Below are positions 24,913 through 34,136 of a DNA stretch of 56,596 bases, piece after piece. The DNA comes from an uncultured Lachnospiraceae bacterium (lineage in GTDB: Bacteria > Bacillota > Clostridia > Lachnospirales > Lachnospiraceae). Made by a program: the position numbers and the translations under genes. The stretch covers positions 1 to 56,596 of the forward strand of contig CAJUQY010000015.1 in assembly GCA_910588815.1 (NCBI GenBank), given 5' to 3'. The stretch's first letter is position 1. Each line of letters starts with the position of its first letter. The notes under the pieces were generated by a model. It ran no database searches. It was not told the origin of the DNA and saw nothing but the letters and a program-made list of their open reading frames with translations.

Positions 24913-26204
24913 CTGTCAAGCTTAAGCGGAACCTGATCCGGCTGTTCCTCTTTTTCACCATGCTGGCCTTTACACTCCTGTTCCTCTTTTTCGCGGGAAG
25001 CGCCGTCAAGAAGGAAAGAGAGGCCGGAATTTCCCATGTCAACCGCCTCGCCGACGGCATCGTAAACGAAATTCAGCAGGGAACGGTTCCCACAAAGCAA
25101 AATCTCTATTACTACGCTGAAAAATTCCGTGTCTGGATCTGCCTGTGGGACGGACAGGAGGAGAAGGCGGGGCCGGAATTTTTCCGGACCCCCGTCTCCG
25201 ATCTGACAAACCAGATCCGGGCCGGATCCGGAATGCGCACAGCGGAGGAGACCGTGTCAAGCAGCCGGAGAACGAGCCGGCAAAGCCGCACCACCCATCT
25301 GCTGACCGGCAGAAATTCCGAAACCTATTACGGGCTTCAGATCCACATTTACGGAACCGGTACCGGAGATCATGACCTGATCTTCCTATATCTCTGCACC
25401 CCCATCCGGGATATCCTGTGGGCGGACTGCCGTCTTTATCCCCTTCTCTGGCTTCTTATATTTGCCGTCATGTATGGCATGAGCCGCTTCCTGATCCGAA
25501 AGGCGCTCCTTCCCGTGGAAGCGTCTATCAAAAGCCAGAAGGAATTCATTGCCGCCGCCTCCCATGAGCTGAAAGCTCCTTTAAGTGTCATCCAGGCCAA
25601 TGCGGAGGCCATGGAGCCTGCTGGGGACGAGCAGAGAAAACAGACGGTCATTTTGGAAGAATGCGGACGTATGGCGGACCTTCTCGGTTCCCTGCTCACC
25701 CTGGCGGCAACAGATACCGGAAGCTTTCGCATCCGCCAAAGGGAAACGGACATGGATACCCTCTTAATCGAGACCTGGGAAGCCTTTCTCCCTGCTTTCC
25801 GAAAAAAGGGTATCTTCCTGGAACTGGATACGGGAGAAAAATGTTTTCCCAAAGTATTCTGCGACGGAGAACGGATCGGACAGGTCCTGCGCATCCTCCT
25901 GGACAATGCCCTGGACCATTCCCCGGCCGGATCTTCTGTTCTACTGAAGGCTTCCCTGCAAACAGCCAGAAAGGAAAACTTTTTCGTCTGTTCTGTCATT
26001 GACCATGGCTCCGGTATCCCCGTCGAGTACAGGGAGCGGGTGTTTGAACGATTTTTCTGCGGCGATGCCTCCCACACCGACCGGAATCATTTCGGCCTGG
26101 GCTTAAGCATTGCAAAGGAGATCATGGAACGGCATCAGGGTTCCGTCGCCCTCTCCGACACTCCGGGGGGCGGCTGTACCTTTCAGTTCCTCCTTCCACT
26201 CTAA
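24909..26204 (+). CDS. Sensor histidine kinase
   Basis: Membrane sensor kinase for the upstream regulator. 431 residues: membrane helix about 11-33, an extracytoplasmic loop to about 160, second helix about 175-195, then the H-box FIAAASHELKAPLSV with the phosphorylated His near 221. ATP-binding motifs are N-box LLDNALDHSPA, G1 DHGSGIP, F-box FERFF, G2 FGLGLSIAKEI. ATGA overlap with the regulator stop. Pairing with an adjacent lipoprotein/FtsX transporter resembles envelope-stress or antimicrobial-peptide sensing modules, but the signal is not identifiable here. Confidence 0.93.
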   Translation: MTVKLKRNLIRLFLFFTMLAFTLLFLFFAGSAVKKEREAGISHVNRLADGIVNEIQQGTVPTKQNLYYYAEKFRVWICLWDGQEEKAGPEFFRTPVSDLTNQIRAGSGMRTAEETVSSSRRTSRQSRTTHLLTGRNSETYYGLQIHIYGTGTGDHDLIFLYLCTPIRDILWADCRLYPLLWLLIFAVMYGMSRFLIRKALLPVEASIKSQKEFIAAASHELKAPLSVIQANAEAMEPAGDEQRKQTVILEECGRMADLLGSLLTLAATDTGSFRIRQRETDMDTLLIETWEAFLPAFRKKGIFLELDTGEKCFPKVFCDGERIGQVLRILLDNALDHSPAGSSVLLKASLQTARKENFFVCSVIDHGSGIPVEYRERVFERFFCGDASHTDRNHFGLGLSIAKEIMERHQGSVALSDTPGGGCTFQFLLPL

Positions 26205-26240
26205 TCTCCAAGGTTCCATATTTGATGGCCCTGACACGCA

Positions 26241-26282
26241 GGAAGAGAGGCGGTTTCGGCTTGGAAGAACCGCCTCTCTTCC
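26241..26282 (+). terminator. Hairpin after the histidine kinase
   Basis: GGAAGAGAGGCGGTT and AACCGCCTCTCTTCC form a perfect 15-bp stem with a 12-nt loop, 36 bp after the stop. Only a weak T-tract follows (GTAATTATTC). Confidence 0.7.
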
Positions 26283-26373
26283 GTAATTATTCACAAAAAC
26301 TCCAAAATGCGGAACCACAAATTAAACATTGTTACTTTTTTTGCAAGTGTTTCTAAAGATTTTCTGAATCCCC

Positions 26374-26402
26374 TTGCCTTTCTCAAAAAAGCGTGCTATA
26401 GT
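26374..26402 (+). promoter_or_regulatory. Promoter for the PAP2 gene
   Basis: TTGCCT and TATAGT with 17-nt spacing, about 75 bp upstream of the PAP2 start. Reasonable but not consensus -35. Confidence 0.5.
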
Positions 26403-26479
26403 GGCAGGCAGAAAACATACAATAAAAATAATTTCATGATTCTCTGGCTCCCCACGGGGGAGAAGGAAGGCATTCGAGT

Positions 26480-27205
26480 GTGAAATCAATGAAACCTTTG
26501 AAAACATTTTTTAACCGATATCGTCAGGCCTGGGTTCTTCTCTATGTTTTTATTTATTTCCCCTGGTTTTTCTGGCTGGAGCGGCATGTGGCCATCGGGA
26601 CTCCTTTTACCAATATCCATATCGCGTTCGATGATCTGATCCCGTTCTGCGAATATTTCGTCATACCTTATTTTTTCTGGTTCTTTTTCGTGGCAGGGTC
26701 TGTTGCATTCTTTCTGTTTAAACGGCCGAAAAAGGAATTTTACCGGATGACGGCCTTTTTGTTCATCGGGATGACCCTCTGTCTGGCCATCTGCACCCTG
26801 TTCCCCAACGGACAGACCATGCGTCCTCCGGTCAACCCGGAGAAAAATATTTTCTCCAGATGGATCGTCGCTCTGTATAAGACCGACACCTCCACCAATG
26901 TATTTCCCAGCATCCATGTCTTTGCGTCTCTCGGCGTAAATCTGGCCTGGTGGAACAGTGAGATTTCAAAAAAGCATCGCTGGATCCGTCCTGTTTCTAC
27001 GATAGTGACTGTCTCCATCTGTCTGTCTACCGTGTTTTTGAAACAACACTCTGTACTGGACGGACTGGGTGCCGTGGTTCTCTCCATTGCGCTCTATTTC
27101 CTGATCTATCAGGCGGAGCTTACAAGGGAATTTTTTAAATCGAGAGCCGCAAAAAACCGTATGCGCCGGTCAAAGCGGGCCTACAGCTTTAAGCGGAAGA
27201 TGTGA
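26480..27205 (+). CDS. PAP2-family membrane phosphatase
   Basis: Probable membrane lipid phosphatase (phosphatidate, undecaprenyl or inositol-lipid type). 241 residues with about six membrane helices. Motif remnants: QTMRPP (motif 1 region), FPSIHVFASL (motif 2, PSxH type with catalytic His) and KQHSVLDGLGAVVLS (motif 3, with His and Asp). A Lys/Arg-rich C-terminal tail (about 215-241) is cytoplasmic. GTG start at 26480 is supported by GGAGAAGGAAGG at correct distance; the ATG nine bases later is too far from it. Single-gene unit with its own promoter and terminator. Confidence 0.87.
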   Translation: MKSMKPLKTFFNRYRQAWVLLYVFIYFPWFFWLERHVAIGTPFTNIHIAFDDLIPFCEYFVIPYFFWFFFVAGSVAFFLFKRPKKEFYRMTAFLFIGMTLCLAICTLFPNGQTMRPPVNPEKNIFSRWIVALYKTDTSTNVFPSIHVFASLGVNLAWWNSEISKKHRWIRPVSTIVTVSICLSTVFLKQHSVLDGLGAVVLSIALYFLIYQAELTREFFKSRAAKNRMRRSKRAYSFKRKM

Positions 27206-27207
27206 TG

Positions 27208-27262
27208 AAAAACCAGAAAGAAAAACGGGGATACTTAAAAATCCCCGTTCTTTTCTGGTTTT
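27208..27262. terminator. Bidirectional terminator between PAP2 and CPBP genes
   Basis: AAAAACCAGAAA...ACGGGGA pairs with TCCCCGT...TTTTCTGGTTTT in a two-part stem, with A and T runs on both sides, between convergent genes. Confidence 0.85.
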
Positions 27263-27314
27263 CCTATGGCATTACTCGCTCACCAGCGAAGGCTTCTGAA
27301 TTCTCTTCTCGCTT

Positions 27315-28217
27315 CTATTCCTTTTCTTCTTCCTCTTCACGGATCTCTTCCACCGGCAGAATCTCTTCGGAATGCACCATTCGCTCGATCAGGTAAACGG
27401 TTCCGATCAGCACCAGGCAGGCAGCCAGGGTGGTGAGCCAGAAGGGACCCGCAGAGCGGTAAACACCGTCCAGGATCCCTGTTTCCGACACGATGACGGA
27501 AAGCAGATTGGCCGCCACATGGAACAAGATCGGAGCCAGCATGGTGTGGAACCGCTCATACACGTAGATCATCAAAAGACTCAGACAGAAGGCGTAAATA
27601 CCCTGTACCAGATTCCCATGATAGAAGCCAAAGATCAGCGAACAGATCACGGTGGCCGTGGAGATATTCAAGTACTCCCGCATTCTCCGGTACATGAGCC
27701 CCCGGAAGATCAACTCCTCCACAACAGGGACTATGATCCCCAGGCCAACAAGCTCCACCGCAAGCTTCCCTCCATAGATCATTTCCGAAATCTCCGCATA
27801 GGTGTCCGACACCTGGTACAGGCCGCTGACGGCCACCAGGTTGTTTCCCGCCAGACAGGCCGTCATTCCCAGGAGGACCGCAAGCAGGTACTGCCAGGCG
27901 GGTACCCATGTGAACCGATGCATCTGGCCGGCCTGCTCTTCTCTCTTCCGGTCCCGCCTGTAATACAGGATCAGAAGCGGGAGGGTAATGGCTGCCGCCA
28001 GCACCTGAAGTTCCAGAGCCACAGAGATAGTCTGTTCCAGCATGCTGTTGATGATGCTGTTCATTTCGCTGTTCAGGCTGTTCACGTCATATTTGGCCAC
28101 CGTGGAGAATGCGATCCAAACGGCGGCGATCACTTCTATGATAAAGCAGATCACCAGATACGTCAGTCCCGGATAAATCAGCTTCCAAATTCGTTTTCCC
28201 CAACTCTCCTGTGTCAT
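27315..28217 (-). CDS. CPBP-family intramembrane glutamic protease (Abi)
   Basis: Probable intramembrane protease of the CAAX-protease/bacteriocin-processing group. 300 residues, about eight hydrophobic segments. Motif 1 EELIFRGLMYRRM (EExxxR), motif 2 FGFYHGNLVQGIYAF (FxxxH) and motif 3 APILFHVAANL (HxxxN/B) are present and in the right order. The acidic C-terminus (EEIREEEEEKE) is cytoplasmic. ATGA overlap with the carB stop means it is translated from the carAB message, an unusual partner; a link to pyrimidine or arginine synthesis is not implied. Confidence 0.9.
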   Translation of the reverse strand: MTQESWGKRIWKLIYPGLTYLVICFIIEVIAAVWIAFSTVAKYDVNSLNSEMNSIINSMLEQTISVALELQVLAAAITLPLLILYYRRDRKREEQAGQMHRFTWVPAWQYLLAVLLGMTACLAGNNLVAVSGLYQVSDTYAEISEMIYGGKLAVELVGLGIIVPVVEELIFRGLMYRRMREYLNISTATVICSLIFGFYHGNLVQGIYAFCLSLLMIYVYERFHTMLAPILFHVAANLLSVIVSETGILDGVYRSAGPFWLTTLAACLVLIGTVYLIERMVHSEEILPVEEIREEEEEKE

Positions 28218-31200
28218 AAATTTCCCCCTGTATATGCATCTCTGCCCCTCACCTTGGCGATGTCGATCAGTGTCAGGCCCTCTTCCCGATTTTCCAGGCT
28301 GGTCACCAGGGCCCTGGCCGTATCGATGGCCGTCAGCACATTGACTCCCGTCTCGATGGCGTTTCGGCGGATGATGAATCCGTCATGGCTCTTGGCCGCG
28401 CCCTGATTGGGAGTGTCGATAACCAGGTCGATGTCATGCTCCAGGATCAAATCCAGAAGGTTGGGTGACTCCTGTTCCAGCTTGTTGATCCGTATGGCCT
28501 TCACTCCATTTTCATTTAAGACCTTGGCCGTGCTCCTGGTGGCGTAAATCCTGTATCCGAGGGCCGCAAACCGCTTTGCGATATCTGCCGCCTCCAGCTT
28601 GTCGGCATCCTTGACCGTGATGATCATTTTCTTGGTTCTCGGCAAGCGGATCCCAGCTCCCAGGAAAGCTTTGTAGAGAGCCTCGTTAAAGGTCTTTGCG
28701 ATCCCCAGGCATTCGCCCGTGGATTTCATCTCCGGGCCTAAACCGATATCAGCCCCCCGGATCTTCTCGAAGGAGAACACCGGCATTTTCACCGCCACAT
28801 AATCTGCCTCCGGCTGGAGGCCCGGTTCGAAGCCCAGTTCTCTTATGGTTTTTCCGATGATCACTTCCGTCGCCAGCTTCACAATGGGGATTCCCGTCAC
28901 CTTGCTGATATAGGGAACCGTCCGGCTGGAACGGGGATTCACCTCGATCACGTACACCTCGTCATTGCTGACGATGAACTGGATGTTGATCAGTCCCCGC
29001 ACGTGGAGCGCCCTGGCCAGGCGCCTCGTGTATTCTTCAATGACCCGCTTGATTCTCCGGCTCAGGCTGTCCGCCGGATAGACGGAAATACTGTCGCCGG
29101 AGTGGATGCCCGCCCGCTCGATGTGCTCCATGATGCCGGGGATCAGGATATCCTCCCCGTCACAGACGGCATCCACCTCGATCTCTTTTCCTCTCAGGTA
29201 TTTGTCCACCAGGATCGGATGCTCCTGGCGGGTACGGTTGATGACTCCGATGAACTCTTCCACGTCCTGATCGTTGATGGCGATCTGCATACCCTGGCCG
29301 CCCAGCACGTAGGAGGGACGCACCAGCACCGGATATCCCAGCTCGTTGGCGGCGACAACAGCCTCCTCGCAGGTATAGACCGTGTGGCCCGCCGGCCTGG
29401 GGATACAGCATTCCTCCAGAATCCGGTCGAAAAGCTCCCGGTCCTCCGCCGCATCCACATCTCTGGCCGAGGTTCCGAAAATGGGGACGCCCAGCTTAAG
29501 GAGCGCCTCCGTGAGCCCGATGGCTGTCTGTCCGCCAAACTGAACCACGGCCCCATCGGGTTTTTCCAGCTCCACCACATTTTCCACATCCTCCGGCGTC
29601 AGCGGCTCAAAGTACAGCTTGTCGGCAATATCAAAGTCCGTGCTGACCGTCTCCGGATTATTATTGACTATGATAGTCTCGTAACCGGCTTCGCTGAAAG
29701 CCCAGGTGCTGTGGACGGAACAGAAATCAAATTCAATTCCCTGGCCGATGCGGATGGGGCCGGAACCAAGAACCAGCACCTTCTTCCTGGTCTTCTCCCC
29801 TGCCGCCTCGTTTTCGCTTCCGAAGCAGGAATAATAATAGGGAGTCTCCGCCGCAAATTCCGCCGCGCAGGTGTCAACCATCTTAAAAGCCGCATGAATA
29901 TCATATTTGTCCCGCAGATATTTGATCTCCCGCTCCGCCCGCCCGGTCAGGCGTCCGATGACCACGTCGGGGAACTCCATCCGCTTCGCCTCCGCCAGAA
30001 GTTCCCCTGTAAGTGGCTCTGTCTGAAGGCGCTTTTCCATTTCCGTGAGGATCGCGATCTTGTCGATGAACCATTTGTCGATTCTGGTGATGTTATGAAT
30101 GACATCGCGGGAAATCCCCCTCCGGAGGGCCTCGGCGATCACATAGAGCCGCCTGTCATCCACGAGATTGAGCCGCTCCACAAGCTCCTCCTCTGTTTTA
30201 TCAGAAAAATCAACGGAAAGAAGGCTGTCCACATGCTGTTCCAGGGAACGGATAGCTTTCATCAACGCCCCTTCAAAACTGGTGCAGATGCTCATTACCT
30301 CCCCGGTAGCCTTCATCTGGGTGGTCAAGGTCCGCTTAGCGTTTATAAATTTGTCAAAAGGCAGGCGGGGAAGCTTCACCACGCAGTAATCCAGCATGGG
30401 CTCAAAGCTGGCGCAGGTCTTTGTCGTGATGGCGTTTTTGATCTCGTCCAGGGTGTAGCCCAAGGCGATCTTCGCCGCCACCTTGGCGATGGGATAGCCG
30501 GTGGCCTTGGAGGCCAGGGCCGAGGAACGACTCACTCTGGGATTCACCTCAATGACGCAGTATTCAAAGCTCTCCGGGTGGAGGGCAAACTGGACGTTGC
30601 AGCCGCCGGTGATCTGAAGCTCGTCGATGATATTTAAGGCCGCGCTCCGCAGCATCTGGTGCTCCTTGTCGCCAAGGGTCTGGGAAGGCGCCACCACGAT
30701 ACTGTCTCCCGTGTGTACCCCCACCGGGTCGATGTTTTCCATATTGCAGACGGTGATCACATTGCCCTTCCCGTCCCGCATCACCTCGTATTCGATCTCC
30801 TTCCAGCCGGCGATGCACCGTTCCACCAATACCTCGCCCACGCGGGAAAGCCTGAGGCCGTTCTGGAGGATCTCCACCAGCTCTTCCTCGTCCTTCGCGA
30901 TGCCGCCGCCGCTTCCCCCAAGAGTATAAGCGGGCCTGAGGACCACCGGATAGCCGATCTCCTCCGCAAATGCCACTCCTGCCTCCACATCCCGAACTAC
31001 CAGGGAGGCGGCGCAGGGCTCCCCGATTTTTTCCATGGTATCCTTAAATTCCTGACGGTCCTCCGCCTTTTTGATGGTCTCCGGCGTAGTGCCGATCAGC
31101 CTCACCTGATGGGTTTCCAGGAATCCGGAATCCGAAAGCTCCATGGCCAGGTTAAGTCCCGCCTGACCTCCCAGGGTGGGAAGGATACTGTCCGGCTTTT

Positions 31201-31441
31201 CAAGCTCGATGAGCTGCTCCAGCACCTCCGCCGTCAGCGGTTCGATATAGACCTCGTCGGCAATGTCCTTGTCTGTCATGATGGTAGCCGGATTGGAATT
31301 AAGGAGCACCACCTCAGCACCCTCTTCTTTTAAGGAACGGCAGGCCTGAGTGCCCGCATAGTCAAACTCCGCCGCCTGTCCTATGACAATGGGGCCGGAA
31401 CCGATGACCAATACTTTTTTAATCCTGGGATCTCTAGGCAT
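28214..31441 (-). CDS. carB: Carbamoyl-phosphate synthase large subunit
   Basis: Makes carbamoyl phosphate from bicarbonate, ATP and ammonia supplied by CarA, for pyrimidine and arginine synthesis. 1075 residues, standard. Two tandem halves, each with a pre-ATP-grasp start (KKVLVIGSGPIVIGQAAEFDY at 8 on; KVLVLGSGPIRIGQGIEFDF near 557) and an ATP-grasp core (TLGGSGGGIA and VLGGQGMQIA), then a C-terminal MGS-like allosteric domain from about 935. 8-bp overlap with carA. No interruption. Confidence 0.97.
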   Translation of the reverse strand: MPRDPRIKKVLVIGSGPIVIGQAAEFDYAGTQACRSLKEEGAEVVLLNSNPATIMTDKDIADEVYIEPLTAEVLEQLIELEKPDSILPTLGGQAGLNLAMELSDSGFLETHQVRLIGTTPETIKKAEDRQEFKDTMEKIGEPCAASLVVRDVEAGVAFAEEIGYPVVLRPAYTLGGSGGGIAKDEEELVEILQNGLRLSRVGEVLVERCIAGWKEIEYEVMRDGKGNVITVCNMENIDPVGVHTGDSIVVAPSQTLGDKEHQMLRSAALNIIDELQITGGCNVQFALHPESFEYCVIEVNPRVSRSSALASKATGYPIAKVAAKIALGYTLDEIKNAITTKTCASFEPMLDYCVVKLPRLPFDKFINAKRTLTTQMKATGEVMSICTSFEGALMKAIRSLEQHVDSLLSVDFSDKTEEELVERLNLVDDRRLYVIAEALRRGISRDVIHNITRIDKWFIDKIAILTEMEKRLQTEPLTGELLAEAKRMEFPDVVIGRLTGRAEREIKYLRDKYDIHAAFKMVDTCAAEFAAETPYYYSCFGSENEAAGEKTRKKVLVLGSGPIRIGQGIEFDFCSVHSTWAFSEAGYETIIVNNNPETVSTDFDIADKLYFEPLTPEDVENVVELEKPDGAVVQFGGQTAIGLTEALLKLGVPIFGTSARDVDAAEDRELFDRILEECCIPRPAGHTVYTCEEAVVAANELGYPVLVRPSYVLGGQGMQIAINDQDVEEFIGVINRTRQEHPILVDKYLRGKEIEVDAVCDGEDILIPGIMEHIERAGIHSGDSISVYPADSLSRRIKRVIEEYTRRLARALHVRGLINIQFIVSNDEVYVIEVNPRSSRTVPYISKVTGIPIVKLATEVIIGKTIRELGFEPGLQPEADYVAVKMPVFSFEKIRGADIGLGPEMKSTGECLGIAKTFNEALYKAFLGAGIRLPRTKKMIITVKDADKLEAADIAKRFAALGYRIYATRSTAKVLNENGVKAIRINKLEQESPNLLDLILEHDIDLVIDTPNQGAAKSHDGFIIRRNAIETGVNVLTAIDTARALVTSLENREEGLTLIDIAKVRGRDAYTGGNL

Positions 31442-32513
31442 GCTTTTTCACCTCCATCATCTTTAAAAACCGGTCAAAGAGATATGCCGAATCCCTCGGA
31501 CCCGGGCAGGCCTCCGGGTGGAACTGGACCGTGAAGATATTCTTCCCCACATAGGAAAGCCCCTCGTTGGTCCCGTCATTGACATTGACAAAGGCCGGAC
31601 GGGCCACTTCCTCGCTAAGGCTCTCCGTGTCCACCACATAGCCGTGATTCTGAGAAGAAATATAGACACGTCCTGTCGTAAGATCCTTCACCGGATGGTT
31701 GCCGCCCCGGTGGCCGTATTTCAATTTGTAGGTATTCCCGCCTGTGGCCAGGGCCATGAGCTGGTGTCCCAGACAGATGGCAAAAATCGGGATCTCCGTC
31801 CGGTAAAGCTTTTTCAGTTCTTCGATGATCTCCCTGCATTCGCCGGGATCACCCGGCCCGTTGGAAAGCATAATGCCGTCAGGCTCATCCGCCAGGATTT
31901 CTTCCGCCTTCGTGTACGCCGGATAGACCGTCACCTGGCATCCCCGCTGACTTAAGGATCGTGCAATATTCTTCTTCGCCCCGAAATCCATTAGGGCCAC
32001 CTTGAATCCGCTCCCGGCCAAAACCTGCTTTTCCCTGCAGGTCACCTTCCTCACCTCCTCCCGCGGCGCATATTCCCGGATTCTCGGAAGGACATCTTCC
32101 AGCCGGTAATGTTCATTCGTGGTAATCATTCCGTTCATGGTACCTTTCTCTCGGAGGAGCTTCGTCAGCGCTCTTGTATCGATCCCGGCAATACACGGAA
32201 TATCATGTTCTTCCAAAAACTTCTGAATGGTATCTTCACTTCTGAAATTGCTGGGCGTCCTGGACAATTCCCGCACAATATAGCCGTCCACCCAGGGCCG
32301 TTCCGATTCCATATCTTCATGGCATATGCCGTAATTTCCAATGAGGGGGTATGTCATAACGACTGCCTGTCCGGCGTAAGAGGGGTCTGTCAGAACTTCG
32401 AGATAACCTGTCATGGAGGTGTTAAAGACGATTTCACTGATGATCTCTTTTGGCGAACCAATACTGGTTCCGGAAAAGACGGTTCCATCTTCTAGTATCA
32501 GAAAAGCTTCCAT
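31434..32513 (-). CDS. carA: Carbamoyl-phosphate synthase small subunit (glutamine amidotransferase)
   Basis: Hydrolyses glutamine and channels ammonia to CarB. 359 residues. The N-terminal domain begins with the canonical LILEDGTVFSG; the class I amidotransferase has nucleophile Cys in IFAICLGHQLMALATGG and the His/Glu pair in VQFHPEACPGPRD. Start choice: ATG at 32513 matches family N-termini; a GTG at 32525 in frame has AAAGGA four bases before it, so the longer form cannot be excluded. Upstream leader of about 110 nt from the promoter at 32626-32654. Confidence 0.95.
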   Translation of the reverse strand: MEAFLILEDGTVFSGTSIGSPKEIISEIVFNTSMTGYLEVLTDPSYAGQAVVMTYPLIGNYGICHEDMESERPWVDGYIVRELSRTPSNFRSEDTIQKFLEEHDIPCIAGIDTRALTKLLREKGTMNGMITTNEHYRLEDVLPRIREYAPREEVRKVTCREKQVLAGSGFKVALMDFGAKKNIARSLSQRGCQVTVYPAYTKAEEILADEPDGIMLSNGPGDPGECREIIEELKKLYRTEIPIFAICLGHQLMALATGGNTYKLKYGHRGGNHPVKDLTTGRVYISSQNHGYVVDTESLSEEVARPAFVNVNDGTNEGLSYVGKNIFTVQFHPEACPGPRDSAYLFDRFLKMMEVKKHA

Positions 32514-32625
32514 AATTATGCCCACCGTTTCCTTTCGTATACCTTAATTGCCCGCGCAGAGCGCATGCATTAAAGGGCACCCTTTGAGTATACCCTTAAT
32601 CTTTACTTTTGCTCAAATCTTAAAA

Positions 32626-32654
32626 ATTTTACCATACCACGTTTTACATTTCAA
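32626..32654 (-). promoter_or_regulatory. Promoter for carAB
   Basis: On the minus strand TTGAAA and TAAAAT are separated by 17 nt. The roughly 110-nt leader holds short dyads (AAAGGGTGCCCTTT) but no PyrR-type binding sequence that I can recognise. Confidence 0.6.
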
Positions 32655-32747
32655 CCCTTTTCCTCCAGGAAATTTCTTTTCATAAAATATCACCAAAAGC
32701 TCTCTTCCTTCATATATTAATAGAAACCAAAACTGCGGAGAGTTCCA

Positions 32748-34016
32748 TTGATCCTGAGGACTTTACAGACACCGGATACCACAGACACAGGAAAACTGTT
32801 TATCACTGTCAATTCTTCCCTGAACAGCTTTCCCATAAGCGATGCCACTGTCACCATTTCCATCACCGGAGAAGACAACGGCAGCCAGGCTTTAGAACAG
32901 CTCACCACAGACACCTCCGGCCAGACGGAGGAAGTCACCCTGGGAACGCCTCCCCTGGAATACAGCATGACGCCTGGGGAACCCCGGCCTTATACGGAAT
33001 ACAACATCACGGTTTCCGCCCCCGGCTATGAGACGCAGACCATCGAGGGCACCGAGATACTTCCGGATGCCACGGCCATCCAAAACGTCAGGCTCCGTCC
33101 TCTCTCGGAGGAGGAAGGCGCCCCGGCCGACATCATGATTCCCGACCACACCCTTTACGGAGAATATCCGCCCAAAATTGCCGAACCGGAGGTCAAGCCC
33201 ATCGCGGAGAGCGGCAACATCGTCCTGAGCCGGGTAGTCACTCCGGAGACCATCGTGGTCCACGACGGAACCCTGAGCAACACCTCCGCCCCCAATTATT
33301 ACGTGCCCTACAAAGAGTACATTAAAAATGTGGCCTGCAGCGAGATCTACGCCAACTGGCCGGAATCCACCATCATCGCCAACGTCCTCGCCATCATGTC
33401 CTTCACCATGAACCGGGTGTATACAGAATGGTACCGGAACAGGGGATATGACTTCACCATCACCTCCTCCACGGCCTATGACCACAAATGGATCTACGGC
33501 CGGAATATTTTCGAGAGTATTTCCGTGGTTGTCGATGACATTTTTACCGATTATCTGTCAAGGCCGGACGTAAAACAACCGATCCTCACTCAGTACTGCG
33601 ACGGCAAACGGGTCTCCTGCCCCGACTGGATGACCCAGTGGGGCTCTAAGAGTCTGGGGGATCAGGGATATTCTCCCATTGAGATCCTCCGGTACTACTA
33701 CGGCCAGGATATGTACATCAATACGGCCGAACAGATTTCCGGCATTCCCTCCTCCTGGCCCGGCTCCAACCTCACGATCGGTTCCAGCGGCCCCAAGGTG
33801 CGGCAGCTTCAGGAACAGTTAAACAGCATCGCCAGCGTCTATTCCTCCATCCCGTCCCTGGTTCCCGATGGCATTTACGGGGAAAACACCAAAAATACCG
33901 TGGAGAAATTCCAGTCGGTCTTCGGCCTTCCACAGACAGGCGTCGTGGATTTTAGAACCTGGTATAAGGTTTCTGAGATTTTTGTAGCTGTTACCAGGAT
34001 CGCAGAACTGAACTGA
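32748..34016 (+). CDS. SpoIID-like protein with C-terminal peptidoglycan-binding domain
   Basis: Probable cell-wall protein, likely connected with sporulation or cortex remodelling. 422 residues. Residues about 15-120 resemble a carboxypeptidase-regulatory (Ig-like) fold (TGKLFITVNSS, YNITVSAPGYETQTI). About 160-335 resembles SpoIID: YVPYKEYIKNVACSEIYANW keeps the Glu at the position of the SpoIID catalytic acid, followed by the YxxxxxSPIEILRYYYG end. Residues 345-415 are a PG_binding_1 repeat (SSGPKVRQLQEQLN, PDGIYGENTKNTVEKFQ). No signal peptide. It starts at TTG with CGGAGAG upstream; no better ATG exists. Transferase activity is not established. Confidence 0.75.
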   Translation: MILRTLQTPDTTDTGKLFITVNSSLNSFPISDATVTISITGEDNGSQALEQLTTDTSGQTEEVTLGTPPLEYSMTPGEPRPYTEYNITVSAPGYETQTIEGTEILPDATAIQNVRLRPLSEEEGAPADIMIPDHTLYGEYPPKIAEPEVKPIAESGNIVLSRVVTPETIVVHDGTLSNTSAPNYYVPYKEYIKNVACSEIYANWPESTIIANVLAIMSFTMNRVYTEWYRNRGYDFTITSSTAYDHKWIYGRNIFESISVVVDDIFTDYLSRPDVKQPILTQYCDGKRVSCPDWMTQWGSKSLGDQGYSPIEILRYYYGQDMYINTAEQISGIPSSWPGSNLTIGSSGPKVRQLQEQLNSIASVYSSIPSLVPDGIYGENTKNTVEKFQSVFGLPQTGVVDFRTWYKVSEIFVAVTRIAELN

Positions 34017-34066
34017 GAGGACTCCGGAAGCGCATTATCACAGGGAAGCGAAAGAGACCTGTGGAA

Positions 34067-34109
34067 AAACCCTGCCGAAACGGGTCAAGGCCTGTCCGAC
34101 AGGGTTTTA
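34067..34109. terminator. Hairpin between convergent genes
   Basis: AAAACCCTG (34067-34075) and CAGGGTTTT (34101-34109) enclose a 25-nt loop with its own partial stem. It serves the SpoIID-like gene and possibly also the convergent nuclease gene. Confidence 0.7.
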
Positions 34110-34136
34110 GTTCCTACAACTATTCTCTTCTTTTGA

